In this document: positions 19,018 to 28,416 of the stretch, one piece after another
How the letters are laid out: each line of letters starts with the position of its first letter
How positions within the stretch are numbered: position 1 is the first letter of the stretch
Source of the DNA: Clavibacter michiganensis
Lineage (GTDB): Bacteria > Actinomycetota > Actinomycetes > Actinomycetales > Microbacteriaceae
Assembly: GCF_021216655.1 (NCBI RefSeq)
Contig: NZ_CP080437.1
Location: 1,240,001-1,304,000, forward strand
DNA length: 64,000 nucleotides
Reading direction: 5' to 3'
Notes under the pieces: model-generated
The model's input: only the letters and a program-made list of their open reading frames with translations
The model's database searches: none
Told to the model about the DNA's origin: nothing
Translations under genes and position numbers: made by a program

Positions 19018-21561
19018 CTACTCCCGGAGCGCCGCGCCGAACCGCTCGGCGGCGAGCCGCACGGATCCGTCGCGGGCCGCGCTCGCCTCGGCCGCGGTGA
19101 GGGTGCGGTCGGGAGCCCGGAAGCGGAGCGCGAACGTGAGCGAGCGGGTGCCGGCCTCGACGCCGGGACCGCGGTAGTCGTCCACGAGCCGGGCGGACTC
19201 CAGCAGCTCGCCCGCGCCCGCGATCACCGTGCGGAGCAGCTCCCCCGCCGGGACCTCGAGCGGCACGACCAGGCTGAGGTCCTGCGTGGCGACGGGCATC
19301 GAGGTGAGCGTGCGCACCTCGACCGCGCCGCCCGCGAGCCCGACGAGCCGGTCGAGGTCGACCTCGGCGAGCGCGACGCGCTCGGGCAGGTCGAGCTCGG
19401 CGGCGAGCGCGGGCAGGAGCTCCCCGGCGAATCCGACGATGACGGGGCCGTGTGCGGTCACGGCCTCGACCGCGGCCGTGCGGCCCGGGTGCATGGCGAT
19501 GTGGGAGCCCTGCTCGAAGCGGATCTCCACGCCCACCGCGTGCGCGAGCTGCCGGACCGCGTCGAGCGCGTCGACCAGGCCCGCGCGCTGCGCCGGGGTG
19601 CCCGGCTGCTTCGGCACGGCGTCCCCGAGGATCAGCACGCCGACGTGGCGCGGCTGCGGCGGGATGCCCGCGTCGAGCGCCCGCAGCGTGTCCGCGTCGG
19701 GGCGCGCGGCCCCGGGCGGCATCTCGGGAGAGCCGTACGCGACGCCGGCGCGGGGCAGGAACACGGTGCCGGTCTCGAAGATCGCGAGGTCGGTGGATCC
19801 GCGCGACAGGTTGCGCCGCGCGATGTCGACGAGCCCCGGCAGCAGCGAGCGGCGGAGGTACGGGAACGCGACGTCGAGCGGGTTCGCGAGACGCACGGCG
19901 GGCGCGTCCTCCCGATCGGCCGCGCCGAAGCGGGCGTTCTGCTCCTCGGACGCGAACGGCGACCCCATGACCTCGCTGAGCCCGGACGCGGCGAGCGCGA
20001 TCGAGGCCTGGCGTCGGAGGCGCTGCGCGGCGGTGAGGCCGCGGCCGGGGGGCGCGACGGGCAGCACGGCGGGGATCCGGTCGTAGCCGACGATGCGCGC
20101 GACCTCCTCCACGAGGTCCGCGCGCTGGCGGAGGTCGGGTCGCCAGGTCGGCGGCGTGACGCCGAGGATCCCGTCGCGCTCCTCGAGCGCGCACCCGACG
20201 TCGACGAGCGCGTGGCGCACCTCGTCCGCCGTGTAGTCGACGCCGACGAGCGATGCCGGGTAGCCGAGGGGCAGCTCGATCGCCTCACGCGGCGCGGTCG
20301 TGTCGAGGATCGAGCCGAGGCCCTCGGCGTGGCCGCCCGCGAGGTCCTCGAGGAGCTGCACGGCGCGCGCCGCGGCAGCGGGCGCGATGCGCGGATCCAC
20401 TCCCCGCTCGAAGCGCTTGGACGCCTCGCTCGGCAGCTTGTGCCTGCGGGCCGTGCGGGCGATCGACACGGGGTCGAAGCCGGCCGCCTCGATCAGCACG
20501 CGACTGGTGCCCGCACCGATCTCGGTGGCCGCGCCGCCCATGACGCCCGCGAGCCCGACCGGGCCGGAGCCGTCGGCGATGACGAGGTCCTCGGGGTGCA
20601 GCGCGCGCTCGCGCCCGTCGAGCGTGACGAGCGTCTCGCCCTCGGCGGCGCGGCGGACGACGATGCCGCCCTGCAGCCGGTCGAGGTCGTACCCGTGCAG
20701 GGGCTGGCCGAGCTCGAGCATCACGTAGTTGGTGATGTCGACCACGAGCGAGATGGAGCGGACGCCCGCGAGGGTCAGTCGGGACACCATCCACGGCGGC
20801 GTCGGCCGGGACACGTCGAGGCCCGAGACCACGCGCGTGACGAACACGTCGGCGCCGGAGCGGCCGCGGATGGGGGCGGCGGCGTCGACGCGCACCTCGA
20901 CGCCCTGGACGGGCGCGTCGGCCGCGAGCAGCGCGAGCGCGTCGGCGGGGTCGGTGAACCGGGCGCCCGTGGCGTGCGCGTACTCCCGGGCGATGCCGCG
21001 GATGGAGAACGCGTAGCCGCGGTCGGGCGTGACGTTCACCTCCACCGCGCGGTCGTCGAGGTGCAGGAGCGCGAGCGCGTCCGTGCCGACCTCGGGGTCG
21101 AGGCCGAGCGAGGAGAGGACGAGGATCCCGTCGTGCTCCTCCCCCAGGCCGAGCTCGCGCGACGACGCGATCATGCCGTCGGACACGTGCCCGTACGTCT
21201 TCCGCGCGCTGATGGGGAACGGGCCGGGGAGCACCGCGCCGGGCAGGCTCACCACGACCTTGTCGCCGACGACGAAGTTGTGCGCGCCGCAGACGATGCC
21301 GCGCACGTCCGCGCCGCCGTCGGCCGCGGTGGCGCCCTCGGGCGCGACGCGGACGGAGCACCAGTTGATGGTCTTGCCGTTGGTCTGGGGCTCGGGGCTC
21401 GCCTCGAGCACCTGCCCGACGACGACGGGGCCGGAGATCGAGAACGCGTGCACGTCCTCCTCCTCGAGGCCCACCTTCACGAGGGAGGCGTGGACGTCCT
21501 CGGGGGTGACCCCCGCGGGGAGCTCGACGTGCTCGCCGAGCCAGCTGATCGGGATCCTCAC
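19018..21561 (-). CDS. pheT: Phenylalanyl-tRNA synthetase beta subunit
   Basis: Large subunit of the alpha2-beta2 enzyme. The 847-residue protein starts MRIPISWLGEHVELP and shows, in order, the OB-fold tRNA-binding domain (about 40-150), B3/B4 editing domain, B5 domain, catalytic-like core and a C-terminal anticodon-binding FDX-ACB domain (about 755-847). The GTG/ATG-type start lies two bases after the pheS stop, so the subunits are coupled. Confidence 0.97.
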   Translation of the reverse strand: MRIPISWLGEHVELPAGVTPEDVHASLVKVGLEEEDVHAFSISGPVVVGQVLEASPEPQTNGKTINWCSVRVAPEGATAADGGADVRGIVCGAHNFVVGDKVVVSLPGAVLPGPFPISARKTYGHVSDGMIASSRELGLGEEHDGILVLSSLGLDPEVGTDALALLHLDDRAVEVNVTPDRGYAFSIRGIAREYAHATGARFTDPADALALLAADAPVQGVEVRVDAAAPIRGRSGADVFVTRVVSGLDVSRPTPPWMVSRLTLAGVRSISLVVDITNYVMLELGQPLHGYDLDRLQGGIVVRRAAEGETLVTLDGRERALHPEDLVIADGSGPVGLAGVMGGAATEIGAGTSRVLIEAAGFDPVSIARTARRHKLPSEASKRFERGVDPRIAPAAAARAVQLLEDLAGGHAEGLGSILDTTAPREAIELPLGYPASLVGVDYTADEVRHALVDVGCALEERDGILGVTPPTWRPDLRQRADLVEEVARIVGYDRIPAVLPVAPPGRGLTAAQRLRRQASIALAASGLSEVMGSPFASEEQNARFGAADREDAPAVRLANPLDVAFPYLRRSLLPGLVDIARRNLSRGSTDLAIFETGTVFLPRAGVAYGSPEMPPGAARPDADTLRALDAGIPPQPRHVGVLILGDAVPKQPGTPAQRAGLVDALDAVRQLAHAVGVEIRFEQGSHIAMHPGRTAAVEAVTAHGPVIVGFAGELLPALAAELDLPERVALAEVDLDRLVGLAGGAVEVRTLTSMPVATQDLSLVVPLEVPAGELLRTVIAGAGELLESARLVDDYRGPGVEAGTRSLTFALRFRAPDRTLTAAEASAARDGSVRLAAERFGAALRE

Positions 21562-21563
21562 GA

Positions 21564-22601
21564 CTACACCACCATCCCGAACTGCGCGCCGAATCGGACG
21601 TCGCCCTCGACGATGTCGCGCATGTCGGAGAGGTCGTTGCGGAACATGAGGGTGCGCTCAGTGCCCATCCCGAACGCGAAGCCCTGGTACTCGTCGGGGT
21701 CGATGCCCGCGGAGCGCAGCACGTTCGGGTTCACCATGCCGCAGCCGCCCCACTCGATCCAGCGGGGTCCGCCCGCGGCGGCCGGGTGCCAGACGTCCAT
21801 CTCGGCGCTCGGCTCGGTGAAGGGGAAGTAGTTGGGGCGCAGGCGGATGCGGGCGTCCTGCCCGAACATGGAGCGCGCGAAGTGCTCGAGCGTGCCGCGC
21901 AGGTGCGCCATGGTGAGGCCGCGGTCGATGGCGATCCCCTCGATCTGGCGGAACGCGGGCGTGTGCGTCGCGTCGAGCTCGTCGCTGCGGAAGGTGCGGC
22001 CCTGCGCGATCGTGTACACGGGCAGCTCGTCGGCGAGCAGCGTGCGGATCTGCACGGGCGAGGTGTGCGTGCGGAGAACGAGGTGCGCGTCGGTCGGATC
22101 CACGTAGAAGGAGTCCTGCATGGCGCGCGCCGGGTGGTCGGGCGGGAAGTTCAGCGCGTCGAAGTTGAACCACTCGCTCTCGAGCTCGGGGCCCTCGTTC
22201 ACCTGCCAACCCATGCCGACGAAGATGTCGGCGATGCGCTCCTCCAGCATGGTGAGCGGATGGCGGGCACCGGCGCGCCAGCGGCTCGGCAGCGCGGTGA
22301 CGTCCACGGCCTCGGCCACGAGCCGCGCGGCGGCCTCCTGCTCCTGGATCTCCGCCTCGCGCGCCTGGAACGCCTGCGTGACGCGGGCGCGCGACTGGCC
22401 GACGAGCTTGCCGGCGTCCTTGCGGTCGGCGGGCGGCAGCGAGCGGAGCGATCCGTTCAGCCGGGCGAGCGGGGACGCCTCGCCGATGTGGGCGGAGCGC
22501 GCCTGGGCGAGCGACGCGGAGTCGGTGGTCGCGGCGAGCGCGGCCATCGCCTGCTCCACGGCGGCGCCGACGGTCTCCTCGGAGATCTGGGGTTCGGACA
22601 T
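21564..22601 (-). CDS. pheS: Phenylalanyl-tRNA synthetase alpha subunit
   Basis: Class II catalytic subunit, 345 residues. An N-terminal coiled-coil (residues 1-100) precedes the class II core with HPARAMQDSFYV, the motif 2 region and GGCGMVNPNVLR. The ATG at 22601 has no ribosome-binding site, but TAGACT lies eight bases upstream, so the message probably starts at or within two bases of the ATG. Unlike enterobacteria, there is no room for a pheST attenuator leader. Confidence 0.97.
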   Translation of the reverse strand: MSEPQISEETVGAAVEQAMAALAATTDSASLAQARSAHIGEASPLARLNGSLRSLPPADRKDAGKLVGQSRARVTQAFQAREAEIQEQEAAARLVAEAVDVTALPSRWRAGARHPLTMLEERIADIFVGMGWQVNEGPELESEWFNFDALNFPPDHPARAMQDSFYVDPTDAHLVLRTHTSPVQIRTLLADELPVYTIAQGRTFRSDELDATHTPAFRQIEGIAIDRGLTMAHLRGTLEHFARSMFGQDARIRLRPNYFPFTEPSAEMDVWHPAAAGGPRWIEWGGCGMVNPNVLRSAGIDPDEYQGFAFGMGTERTLMFRNDLSDMRDIVEGDVRFGAQFGMVV

Positions 22602-22609
22602 GAGGCCCG

Positions 22610-22615
22610 AGTCTA
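22610..22615 (-). promoter_or_regulatory. -10 element of pheST (leaderless or near-leaderless)
   Basis: TAGACT eight bases before the pheS ATG; no Shine-Dalgarno sequence in between. Confidence 0.5.
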
Positions 22616-22639
22616 CCGATCGGGTGCCGCCGTCCCGGC

Positions 22640-22681
22640 CCGCGGCGGGCGTCCCCTCGGCGCACGACGGGCCCGCCGCGG
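22640..22681 (-). terminator. Terminator-like hairpin of the amino-acid importer operon
   Basis: Perfect 11-base arms CCGCGGCGGGC and GCCCGCCGCGG around a 20-base loop, in the gap after the last permease gene and before the pheS promoter. A competing GCGCACG/CGTGCGC pairing is possible. Confidence 0.55.
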
Positions 22682-22729
22682 CGTGCGCGACGGGCCCGTG
22701 TCGGCGGCGTGATCCGCCGGGCGGAGCGG

Positions 22730-23554
22730 CTACGCGCCCTGCGACGTCCCCGCCGCGACGGTCTTCGCCACGCGCGGTCCGCGCTTGCGGGCGAGACGAC
22801 GCGCGATGGTCGACACGGAGAGGTTGAGCACGAGGTACATGCCCACCATGACCACGAAGATCGGCAGCGAGTTGTCGCGGCTCGTCGCCTCGAGGATCAG
22901 CTCGCCCTGCTTGGTGAGGCCGACGAGGCTGACGATGGTGCCGAGCGCGGTGTCCTTGATGAGCACCACGAGCTGGGCGACGATGATCGGCAGCATCGTC
23001 CGGAACGCCTGCGGGAACTCCACGAGCAGCCGGTTCTGCAGCGGCCGGAGCCCGATCGCGAGCCCCGCCTCGCGCTGCCCGCGCGGGAGGCCGAGGATCC
23101 CCGACCGCAGGGCCTCGCCGATGATCGCGCCGTTGTAGAGCGCGAGCGCCGTGACGACCGACCAGTACGGGCCGATGGGGAAGATCAGGTAGATGAACAG
23201 CATCATCAGCAGCACGGGCATGCCGCGGAAGAACTCGAGCACCACGGTCACGGCGTAGCGGATGACCCGGTGCTCGCTCATGCGGAGGAGCGCGAGCACC
23301 ATGCCCAGGAGGATCGCGAGGACCGCGGCCACCGCGGCCGACTGCAGCACCACGACGAGGCCCCGGAGGAGCAGCCCCCAGACGAGCGGGTCGTTGAGCA
23401 CGAGCCAGATGTCGGGGCTGAACTGACCCGCCTGCTGGAGCTTCACGGCGGCGAAGGCGAGCACGGCCACCACGATGACGCCCGTGACGACGGAGAGGAT
23501 GCGGGAGCGACGGCGGGCCTTGGGGCCGGGCACGTCGTAGAGGACCTGGCTCAT
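22730..23554 (-). CDS. Polar amino-acid ABC transporter permease (GluD-like)
   Basis: Second inner-membrane permease of the importer, 274 residues. It has a long basic N-terminus, then about five or six membrane helices and the EAA-type cytoplasmic loop EALRSGILGLPRGQREAGLAIGL (split: EALRSGILGLPRGQ / REAGLAIGL) that docks to the ATPase. The start overlaps the first permease stop (ATGA). Gene order ATPase, binding protein, permease, permease matches gluABCD of Corynebacterium glutamicum. Substrate is probably glutamate or another polar amino acid, but the sequence alone cannot settle this. Confidence 0.88.
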   Translation of the reverse strand: MSQVLYDVPGPKARRRSRILSVVTGVIVVAVLAFAAVKLQQAGQFSPDIWLVLNDPLVWGLLLRGLVVVLQSAAVAAVLAILLGMVLALLRMSEHRVIRYAVTVVLEFFRGMPVLLMMLFIYLIFPIGPYWSVVTALALYNGAIIGEALRSGILGLPRGQREAGLAIGLRPLQNRLLVEFPQAFRTMLPIIVAQLVVLIKDTALGTIVSLVGLTKQGELILEATSRDNSLPIFVVMVGMYLVLNLSVSTIARRLARKRGPRVAKTVAAGTSQGA

Positions 23555-24198
23555 CGGGAGACCGCCACTCGCTTCTCGAGGTGGTCCGCCAGCTGGCCGA
23601 GCGGGACCGTGATGATGAGGTAGAAGAACGCGACGCCCACGAACACCCAGACGACCGCGTTCCCGTTGGCGTTCGCGACGTCGCGGCCGACGTTGAACAG
23701 CTCGTAGATGAAGTACGCGCCCGCGATCGAGGTGTTCTTGGTGAGCGCGATGACCACGTTGATCAGCGGCGGGATGACGGTGCGCACGGCCTGCGGCAGG
23801 ATCACCGATCCGAGCGTCTGCGAGAACGTGAGCCCGATGCTGCGCGCGGCCTCGGCCTGGCCGACGGGCACGCTGTTGATGCCCGAGCGGATCGCCTCGG
23901 CGAAGAACGGCGCCGTGTAGAGCGTGAGCGCGAGCACCGCGGCCGTCATGAACGGCAGCGCGCCCGAGATCGACGTGATCACGACGCTGAAGAAGGTGAA
24001 CACGAGCAGCAGCGGAGTGTTCCGCAGCAGCTCGACGTAGACGGTGGAGGTGGCACGCAGGCTCGCGACGGGCGAGATCCTCATCGCGGCGATCACGACC
24101 CCCAGCGGGAGGGCGAACAGCACGGTGAGGCCGAGGAGGCGCAGCGTGCCGCCGAACCCCCGCAGGAACACGTCGAGATTGTCGAGGATCACATCCAC
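23551..24198 (-). CDS. Polar amino-acid ABC transporter permease (GluC-like)
   Basis: First permease, 215 residues, with about five membrane helices and the EAA loop EAIRSGINSVPVGQAEAARS. I chose GTG 24198 because AGGAGGT lies five bases upstream; a longer frame reaching 24291 would place that site inside the gene and lacks its own. It follows the binding-protein gene after a 117-base gap that contains a strong hairpin. Confidence 0.88.
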   Translation of the reverse strand: MDVILDNLDVFLRGFGGTLRLLGLTVLFALPLGVVIAAMRISPVASLRATSTVYVELLRNTPLLLVFTFFSVVITSISGALPFMTAAVLALTLYTAPFFAEAIRSGINSVPVGQAEAARSIGLTFSQTLGSVILPQAVRTVIPPLINVVIALTKNTSIAGAYFIYELFNVGRDVANANGNAVVWVFVGVAFFYLIITVPLGQLADHLEKRVAVSR

Positions 24199-24274
24199 GG
24201 CGCACCTCCTATGGTCTGCACCCGGCGGGCCGGGCGATGGTCGGATCCGGGCTCGTCTCGCCCGGACAGGGGAC

Positions 24275-24308
24275 GGGTCCCGCGCGCGCATCAGCGCACG
24301 CGGGACCC
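24275..24308 (-). terminator. Intercistronic hairpin between binding protein and permeases
   Basis: Perfect 10-base arms GGGTCCCGCG and CGCGGGACCC with a 14-base loop, starting eight bases after the binding-protein stop codon. Such hairpins often make the binding protein more abundant than the permeases by partial termination or by protecting the upstream mRNA. Confidence 0.65.
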
Positions 24309-24315
24309 GGTGGGA

Positions 24316-25239
24316 CTAGTAGCGGTCGATCGCCGGGGGCTCCGGCGTGTCGATGACCGTGCCGGCCGTCGCCTCGAACAGGCGCGCCCAGGTGCCGTCG
24401 TCGTAGGCCTCCTGCAGCGTGTCGTTGATGAACGTGCGGAACGCCTCGTCGTCCTTGGCGATGCCGATGCCGTAGGGCTCCTGGGTGAAGGTCTCGCCGT
24501 CGCCGACGAGCTTGAACTCGCCCTCGTTCTGGTCGATGAAGCCGGAGAGGATCACGTTGTCGGTCGTGACGGCGGACACCTGGCCGTTGCGCAGCGGGTC
24601 GAGGCACTTGCTGTAGACGTCGGTGGGCACGACGACGGCGCCGAACGTGGCCTCGATGTTCGCGGCGGGGGTCGATCCGGCGACGGAGCAGACCTGCTTG
24701 CCGCGGACGTCCTCGGGCGTGTTGATCGTGGTGTCGTCCGCGAGGACCATGAGCGCCTGGCCGGCGACGTAGTACGGTCCCGCGAAGTCCACGACCTCCT
24801 TGCGCTTGTCGTTGATCGTGTAGGTCGCGACGACCGCATCGACCGAGCCGTTCTGGATGAAGGGCTCGCGGTTCGCGGACACCGTCTCCGTGAACTTGAT
24901 CGAGTCGAAGGGGATGCCCATCTTGCTGGCGACGAGCGCGGCGATCGCGACGTCGAAGCCCGCGGGCTTGCCGTCGAGGCCCGCGAGGCCGAAGAGCGGC
25001 TGGTCGTACTTCGTGCCGACCTTCATCTCGCCGGCCGCGGCCAGGCGCGCCATCGTGGTGCCCTCGTCGAAGGTCGGGTTCTCGGTGAGCTCGAGCTTGT
25101 AGGGGCCGTCGCCGTTCTCGGGGGCGTTCGTGCCGGCGTCGACGCCGCCGCCGGACGCGCTGCCCGGGGTGCCGCAGCCGGTGAGGCCGACGACGACCGC
25201 CGCGGCGGCCGCGAGGATGGTGAGATTCCTGTGCTTCAT
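24316..25239 (-). CDS. Amino-acid ABC transporter substrate-binding lipoprotein (GluB-like)
   Basis: Extracytoplasmic receptor of the importer, 307 residues. The signal peptide ends in the lipobox LTGC with the lipidated Cys22. The mature part is a family 3 solute-binding protein (PAGFDVAIAALVASKMG; DAVVATYTINDKRKEVVDFAGPYY split here as DAVVATYTINDKRKEV / VDFAGPYY). The chosen ATG at 25239 places a good signal peptide at the N-terminus; upstream in-frame sequence is low-complexity and rejected. It follows the ATPase gene after 154 bases. Confidence 0.9.
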   Translation of the reverse strand: MKHRNLTILAAAAAVVVGLTGCGTPGSASGGGVDAGTNAPENGDGPYKLELTENPTFDEGTTMARLAAAGEMKVGTKYDQPLFGLAGLDGKPAGFDVAIAALVASKMGIPFDSIKFTETVSANREPFIQNGSVDAVVATYTINDKRKEVVDFAGPYYVAGQALMVLADDTTINTPEDVRGKQVCSVAGSTPAANIEATFGAVVVPTDVYSKCLDPLRNGQVSAVTTDNVILSGFIDQNEGEFKLVGDGETFTQEPYGIGIAKDDEAFRTFINDTLQEAYDDGTWARLFEATAGTVIDTPEPPAIDRY

Positions 25240-25368
25240 GGTTCCCGTTTCTCTGCTGGTGAGGTGGATGACGGACGCGATGGGGATCGCTCGTGGTGCG
25301 TGGTGCGGGTCGTGCCGTGGTGCGGCGCCCGGACGCGCCTGCCTCGGCGGCGTCCGGATGCGGGTGCG

Positions 25369-25386
25369 GGAGGGCGCGTGCCCTCC
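25369..25386 (-). terminator. Small hairpin after the importer ATPase gene
   Basis: Arms GGAGGGC and GCCCTCC with a four-base GCGT loop, seven bases beyond the ATPase stop codon. Possible mRNA-processing or partial terminator element inside the operon. Confidence 0.4.
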
Positions 25387-25393
25387 GCGCGCG

Positions 25394-26182
25394 TCAGTGG
25401 GCGAGGATCTTGGAGAGGAAGTCCTTCGCACGGGGGCTCTGCGGGTCGTCGAAGAACGCCTGCGGGGTCGTGTCCTCCTCGATGGCGCCGTCGGCCATGA
25501 AGATCACGCGGTCGGCGGCCTTGCGGGCGAAGCCCATCTCGTGGGTGACGACCATCATGGTCATGCCGTCCTTCGCCAGGCCGACCATCACGTCGAGGAC
25601 CTCGGTGATCATCTCCGGGTCGAGGGCCGACGTGGGCTCGTCGAGGAGGATCAGCTTCGGGTCCATCGCCAGCGCACGGGCGATCGCGACGCGCTGCTGC
25701 TGGCCGCCGGACAGCTGGGCCGGCATCTTCTGCGCCTGGTTCGCGACGCCGACGCGGTCGAGGAGCTCCATCGCCCGCTTCTCCGCCTCGGCCTTGCCCT
25801 GCTTGCGCACCTTGATCGGCCCGAGCGTGACGTTCTCGAGCACGGTCTTGTGCGCGAAGAGGTTGAAGGACTGGAAGACCATGCCGACGTCGGCGCGGAG
25901 GCGCGCGAGCTCGGCGCCCTCGGACGGGAGGTCCTGGCCATCGATCGTGATGGTGCCGTCGTCGATGGTCTCAAGCCGGTTGATCGCGCGGCACAGCGTC
26001 GACTTGCCCGACCCGCTGGGGCCGATGACGACGACGACCTCGCCGCGGTTCACCGTGGTCGAGATGTCCTTGAGGACGTGCAGGTCCCCGAAGTGCTTGT
26101 TGACGTGGGATACGACGACCAGGGGCTCGCCGACCGCTGCTGCGGCGGGCGAGGCGGGGTCCGCCGTCGGGCTCTGCTCCAT
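25394..26182 (-). CDS. Amino-acid ABC transporter ATP-binding protein (GluA-like)
   Basis: ATPase that powers the importer, 262 residues. Walker A is GPSGSGKST, the signature is LSGGQQQR, Walker B is LILLDEPTSALD and the switch His is in VVTHEMGFA. The Gln-rich signature and the DPEM motif are typical of polar amino-acid importers. It is the first gene of the operon. TATGGT lies six bases before the ATG with no ribosome-binding site, predicting a leaderless start. Confidence 0.93.
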   Translation of the reverse strand: MEQSPTADPASPAAAAVGEPLVVVSHVNKHFGDLHVLKDISTTVNRGEVVVVIGPSGSGKSTLCRAINRLETIDDGTITIDGQDLPSEGAELARLRADVGMVFQSFNLFAHKTVLENVTLGPIKVRKQGKAEAEKRAMELLDRVGVANQAQKMPAQLSGGQQQRVAIARALAMDPKLILLDEPTSALDPEMITEVLDVMVGLAKDGMTMMVVTHEMGFARKAADRVIFMADGAIEEDTTPQAFFDDPQSPRAKDFLSKILAH

Positions 26183-26188
26183 GCGATC

Positions 26189-26267
26189 ACCATATCCATG
26201 CCGGTGTTTCGTCCGCGTTTCCGCGGGGCATCGTCACCCCATCGTGACGCGTAGGCCGCGTTTCCGC
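26189..26267 (-). promoter_or_regulatory. Importer promoter with paired direct repeats and an inverted repeat
   Basis: The -10 TATGGT is at 26189-26194. Upstream are two copies of GCGGAAACGCGG (minus strand) at 26213-26224 and 26256-26267, one covering the -35 position. Between them is the inverted repeat CGTCAC-N6-GTGACG (26232-26249). This is a plausible operator region for a nutrient-responsive regulator not encoded here. Confidence 0.5.
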
Positions 26268-26290
26268 CGGTCAGGGGCGGTGCCGGCGCG

Positions 26291-26318
26291 CACCCGGACG
26301 ACGCGCATACGCCGGGTG
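26291..26318 (-). terminator. Hairpin after the trmH-like gene
   Basis: Arms CACCCGG and CCGGGTG around a 14-base loop, 15 bases past the stop codon of the trmH-like gene. Confidence 0.4.
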
Positions 26319-26333
26319 TCCGACGCGTGATGG

Positions 26334-27134
26334 TCAGGCGCGCTGCGCGAACGCCGACTCGTAGAGGCACACGGAGGCGGCCGTCGCGAGGTTCATCGAC
26401 TCGGCCTGGCCGTAGATCGGCACGACGACGGCGCGGTCGGCGAGGGCGAGGTGCTCGTCCTGGAGGCCGCAGGCCTCGTTGCCGAACAGCCACGCGGTCG
26501 GCCAGGCGAGGCCGCCCGACGTGCGCTCCGCGAGGAGGTCGTCGCCCTTGACGTCCGCGGCGAGGACCTGCAGCCCCGCCGCCTTCACGCGCTCGAGCAC
26601 GGCGTCGAGCTCGGGCATGATCGCGACCGGCAGGTGGAAGAGCGACCCCGTCGTGGCGCGCACGACCTTGGGGTTGTAGAGGTCGACGGAGCGGCCCGTG
26701 AGGATCACCGCGTCGGCGCCCGCGGCATCGGCCGCGCGGATGATGGTGCCGGCGTTGCCGGGGTCGCGCACCTCCTCGAGGATCGCGATGAGGCGCGGGT
26801 CGTCACCGAGGATCTGCTTGAGCGACGTCGGGAACTGACGGCACACGCCCACGACGCCCTGCGGGGTGACGGTGTCGGCCATGGACGCGATCACGTCCTC
26901 GGTGACGAACTCGACCTCGACGCCCGCCTCACGGACGGCGCGCGCGAGGTCCGGGTAGCGGTCGAGGGCCGTGGGGGTGGCGAACAGCTCGAGCACGAGG
27001 TCCGGCCGGAAGGCGAGCGCCTCGGAGACGGCCTGCGGCCCCTCGAGGAGGAAGAGGCCCGTGTCGGCGCGCGCGTCCCGCTTCGCGAGCTTGGCGACGC
27101 CACGGACACGCGGGGAGCGGGGATTGTCGAGCAT
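26334..27134 (-). CDS. TrmH/SpoU-family rRNA 2'-O-methyltransferase
   Basis: RNA ribose methylase, 266 residues, with an N-terminal substrate-binding domain (about 1-100) and a C-terminal SPOUT knot domain: EEVRDPGNAGTIIRAADA, LFGNEACGL and SMNLATAASV are the three family motifs. It lies downstream of rplT as the tsnR-type gene does in mycobacteria, so 23S rRNA is the likely substrate, although the exact nucleotide cannot be read from sequence. TAGTGT six bases before the ATG predicts a leaderless transcript separate from infC-rpmI-rplT. Confidence 0.9.
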   Translation of the reverse strand: MLDNPRSPRVRGVAKLAKRDARADTGLFLLEGPQAVSEALAFRPDLVLELFATPTALDRYPDLARAVREAGVEVEFVTEDVIASMADTVTPQGVVGVCRQFPTSLKQILGDDPRLIAILEEVRDPGNAGTIIRAADAAGADAVILTGRSVDLYNPKVVRATTGSLFHLPVAIMPELDAVLERVKAAGLQVLAADVKGDDLLAERTSGGLAWPTAWLFGNEACGLQDEHLALADRAVVVPIYGQAESMNLATAASVCLYESAFAQRA

Positions 27135-27140
27135 GGCCCA

Positions 27141-27146
27141 ACACTA
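27141..27146 (-). promoter_or_regulatory. -10 element of the trmH-like gene (leaderless)
   Basis: TAGTGT six bases before the ATG; no ribosome-binding site. Confidence 0.5.
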
Positions 27147-27196
27147 ACGGCGCGCCCCCGGATGGGGACGCGCCGTCGGCGGTGGTGCGGGATGCG

Positions 27197-27589
27197 CTAC
27201 GCGTTCGCCGCGACCTTGGGGGCCGAGGTGTTCGCGGGCAGTGCGGCCTTGGCCGTCTGCACGAGCGACGCGAAGGTCGCGGGCTCGTGGACCGCGAGCT
27301 CCGCGAGGATGCGGCGGTCGACCTGGACGCCGGCGAGCGAGAGGCCCTGGATGAGGCGGTTGTACGTGAGGCCGTTCGCGCGCGCGGCGGCGTTGATGCG
27401 CTGGATCCAGAGGCGGCGGAACTCGCCCTTCTTCGCGCGGCGGTCGCGGTACGCGTAGACGAGGGAGTGGGTGACCTGCTCCTTGGCCTTGCGGTACAGG
27501 CGCGAGCGCTGCCCGCGGTAGCCGGCGGCGCGCTCGAGGATGACCCGACGCTTCTTGTGGGCGTTGACGGCCCTCTTGACTCTTGCCAT
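27197..27589 (-). CDS. rplT: 50S ribosomal protein L20
   Basis: Early 23S rRNA-binding assembly protein. The 130-residue protein starts [15 protein letters not shown] and contains [17 protein letters not shown] and [11 protein letters not shown]; it is about twelve residues longer than E. coli L20 because of an Ala-rich tail. AGGAA lies before the ATG. In other bacteria L20 represses this operon by binding its mRNA. Confidence 0.97.
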   Translation of the reverse strand: MARVKRAVNAHKKRRVILERAAGYRGQRSRLYRKAKEQVTHSLVYAYRDRRAKKGEFRRLWIQRINAAARANGLTYNRLIQGLSLAGVQVDRRILAELAVHEPATFASLVQTAKAALPANTSAPKVAANA

Positions 27590-27635
27590 TTCAGTGATTC
27601 CTATTCGAGTTCAGGTGTCGCGGACGACGAGGGGC

Positions 27636-27822
27636 CTAGCGGCCGAGGAGCTTCTTGGCGACCTTCATGTCGGCCTTGGCCAGGGGCTGGTCCTGGTTGA
27701 GTCGCGCCTTGCGCCCGGAGGACTTGACCTCGAGGTTGTGCCGCATGCCCGCCTGCTGCTTCATGATCTTGCCGGTGCCGGTGACCTTGAAACGCTTCTT
27801 GGCACCCGAGTGGGTCTTCTGC

Positions 27823-27830
<8 letters not shown>
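27636..27830 (-). CDS. rpmI: 50S ribosomal protein L35
   Basis: A 64-residue basic protein starting [15 protein letters not shown], the family signature. Its ATG lies inside the end of infC (eight-base overlap), giving translational coupling between IF3 and L35. Confidence 0.97.

Positions 27831-28416
<586 letters not shown>

Noticed and set aside
19452..20543. Plus-strand Arg/Pro-rich frames opposite pheT
   Set aside because: Antisense to well-supported PheT domains; composition is that of a GC-rich shadow frame.
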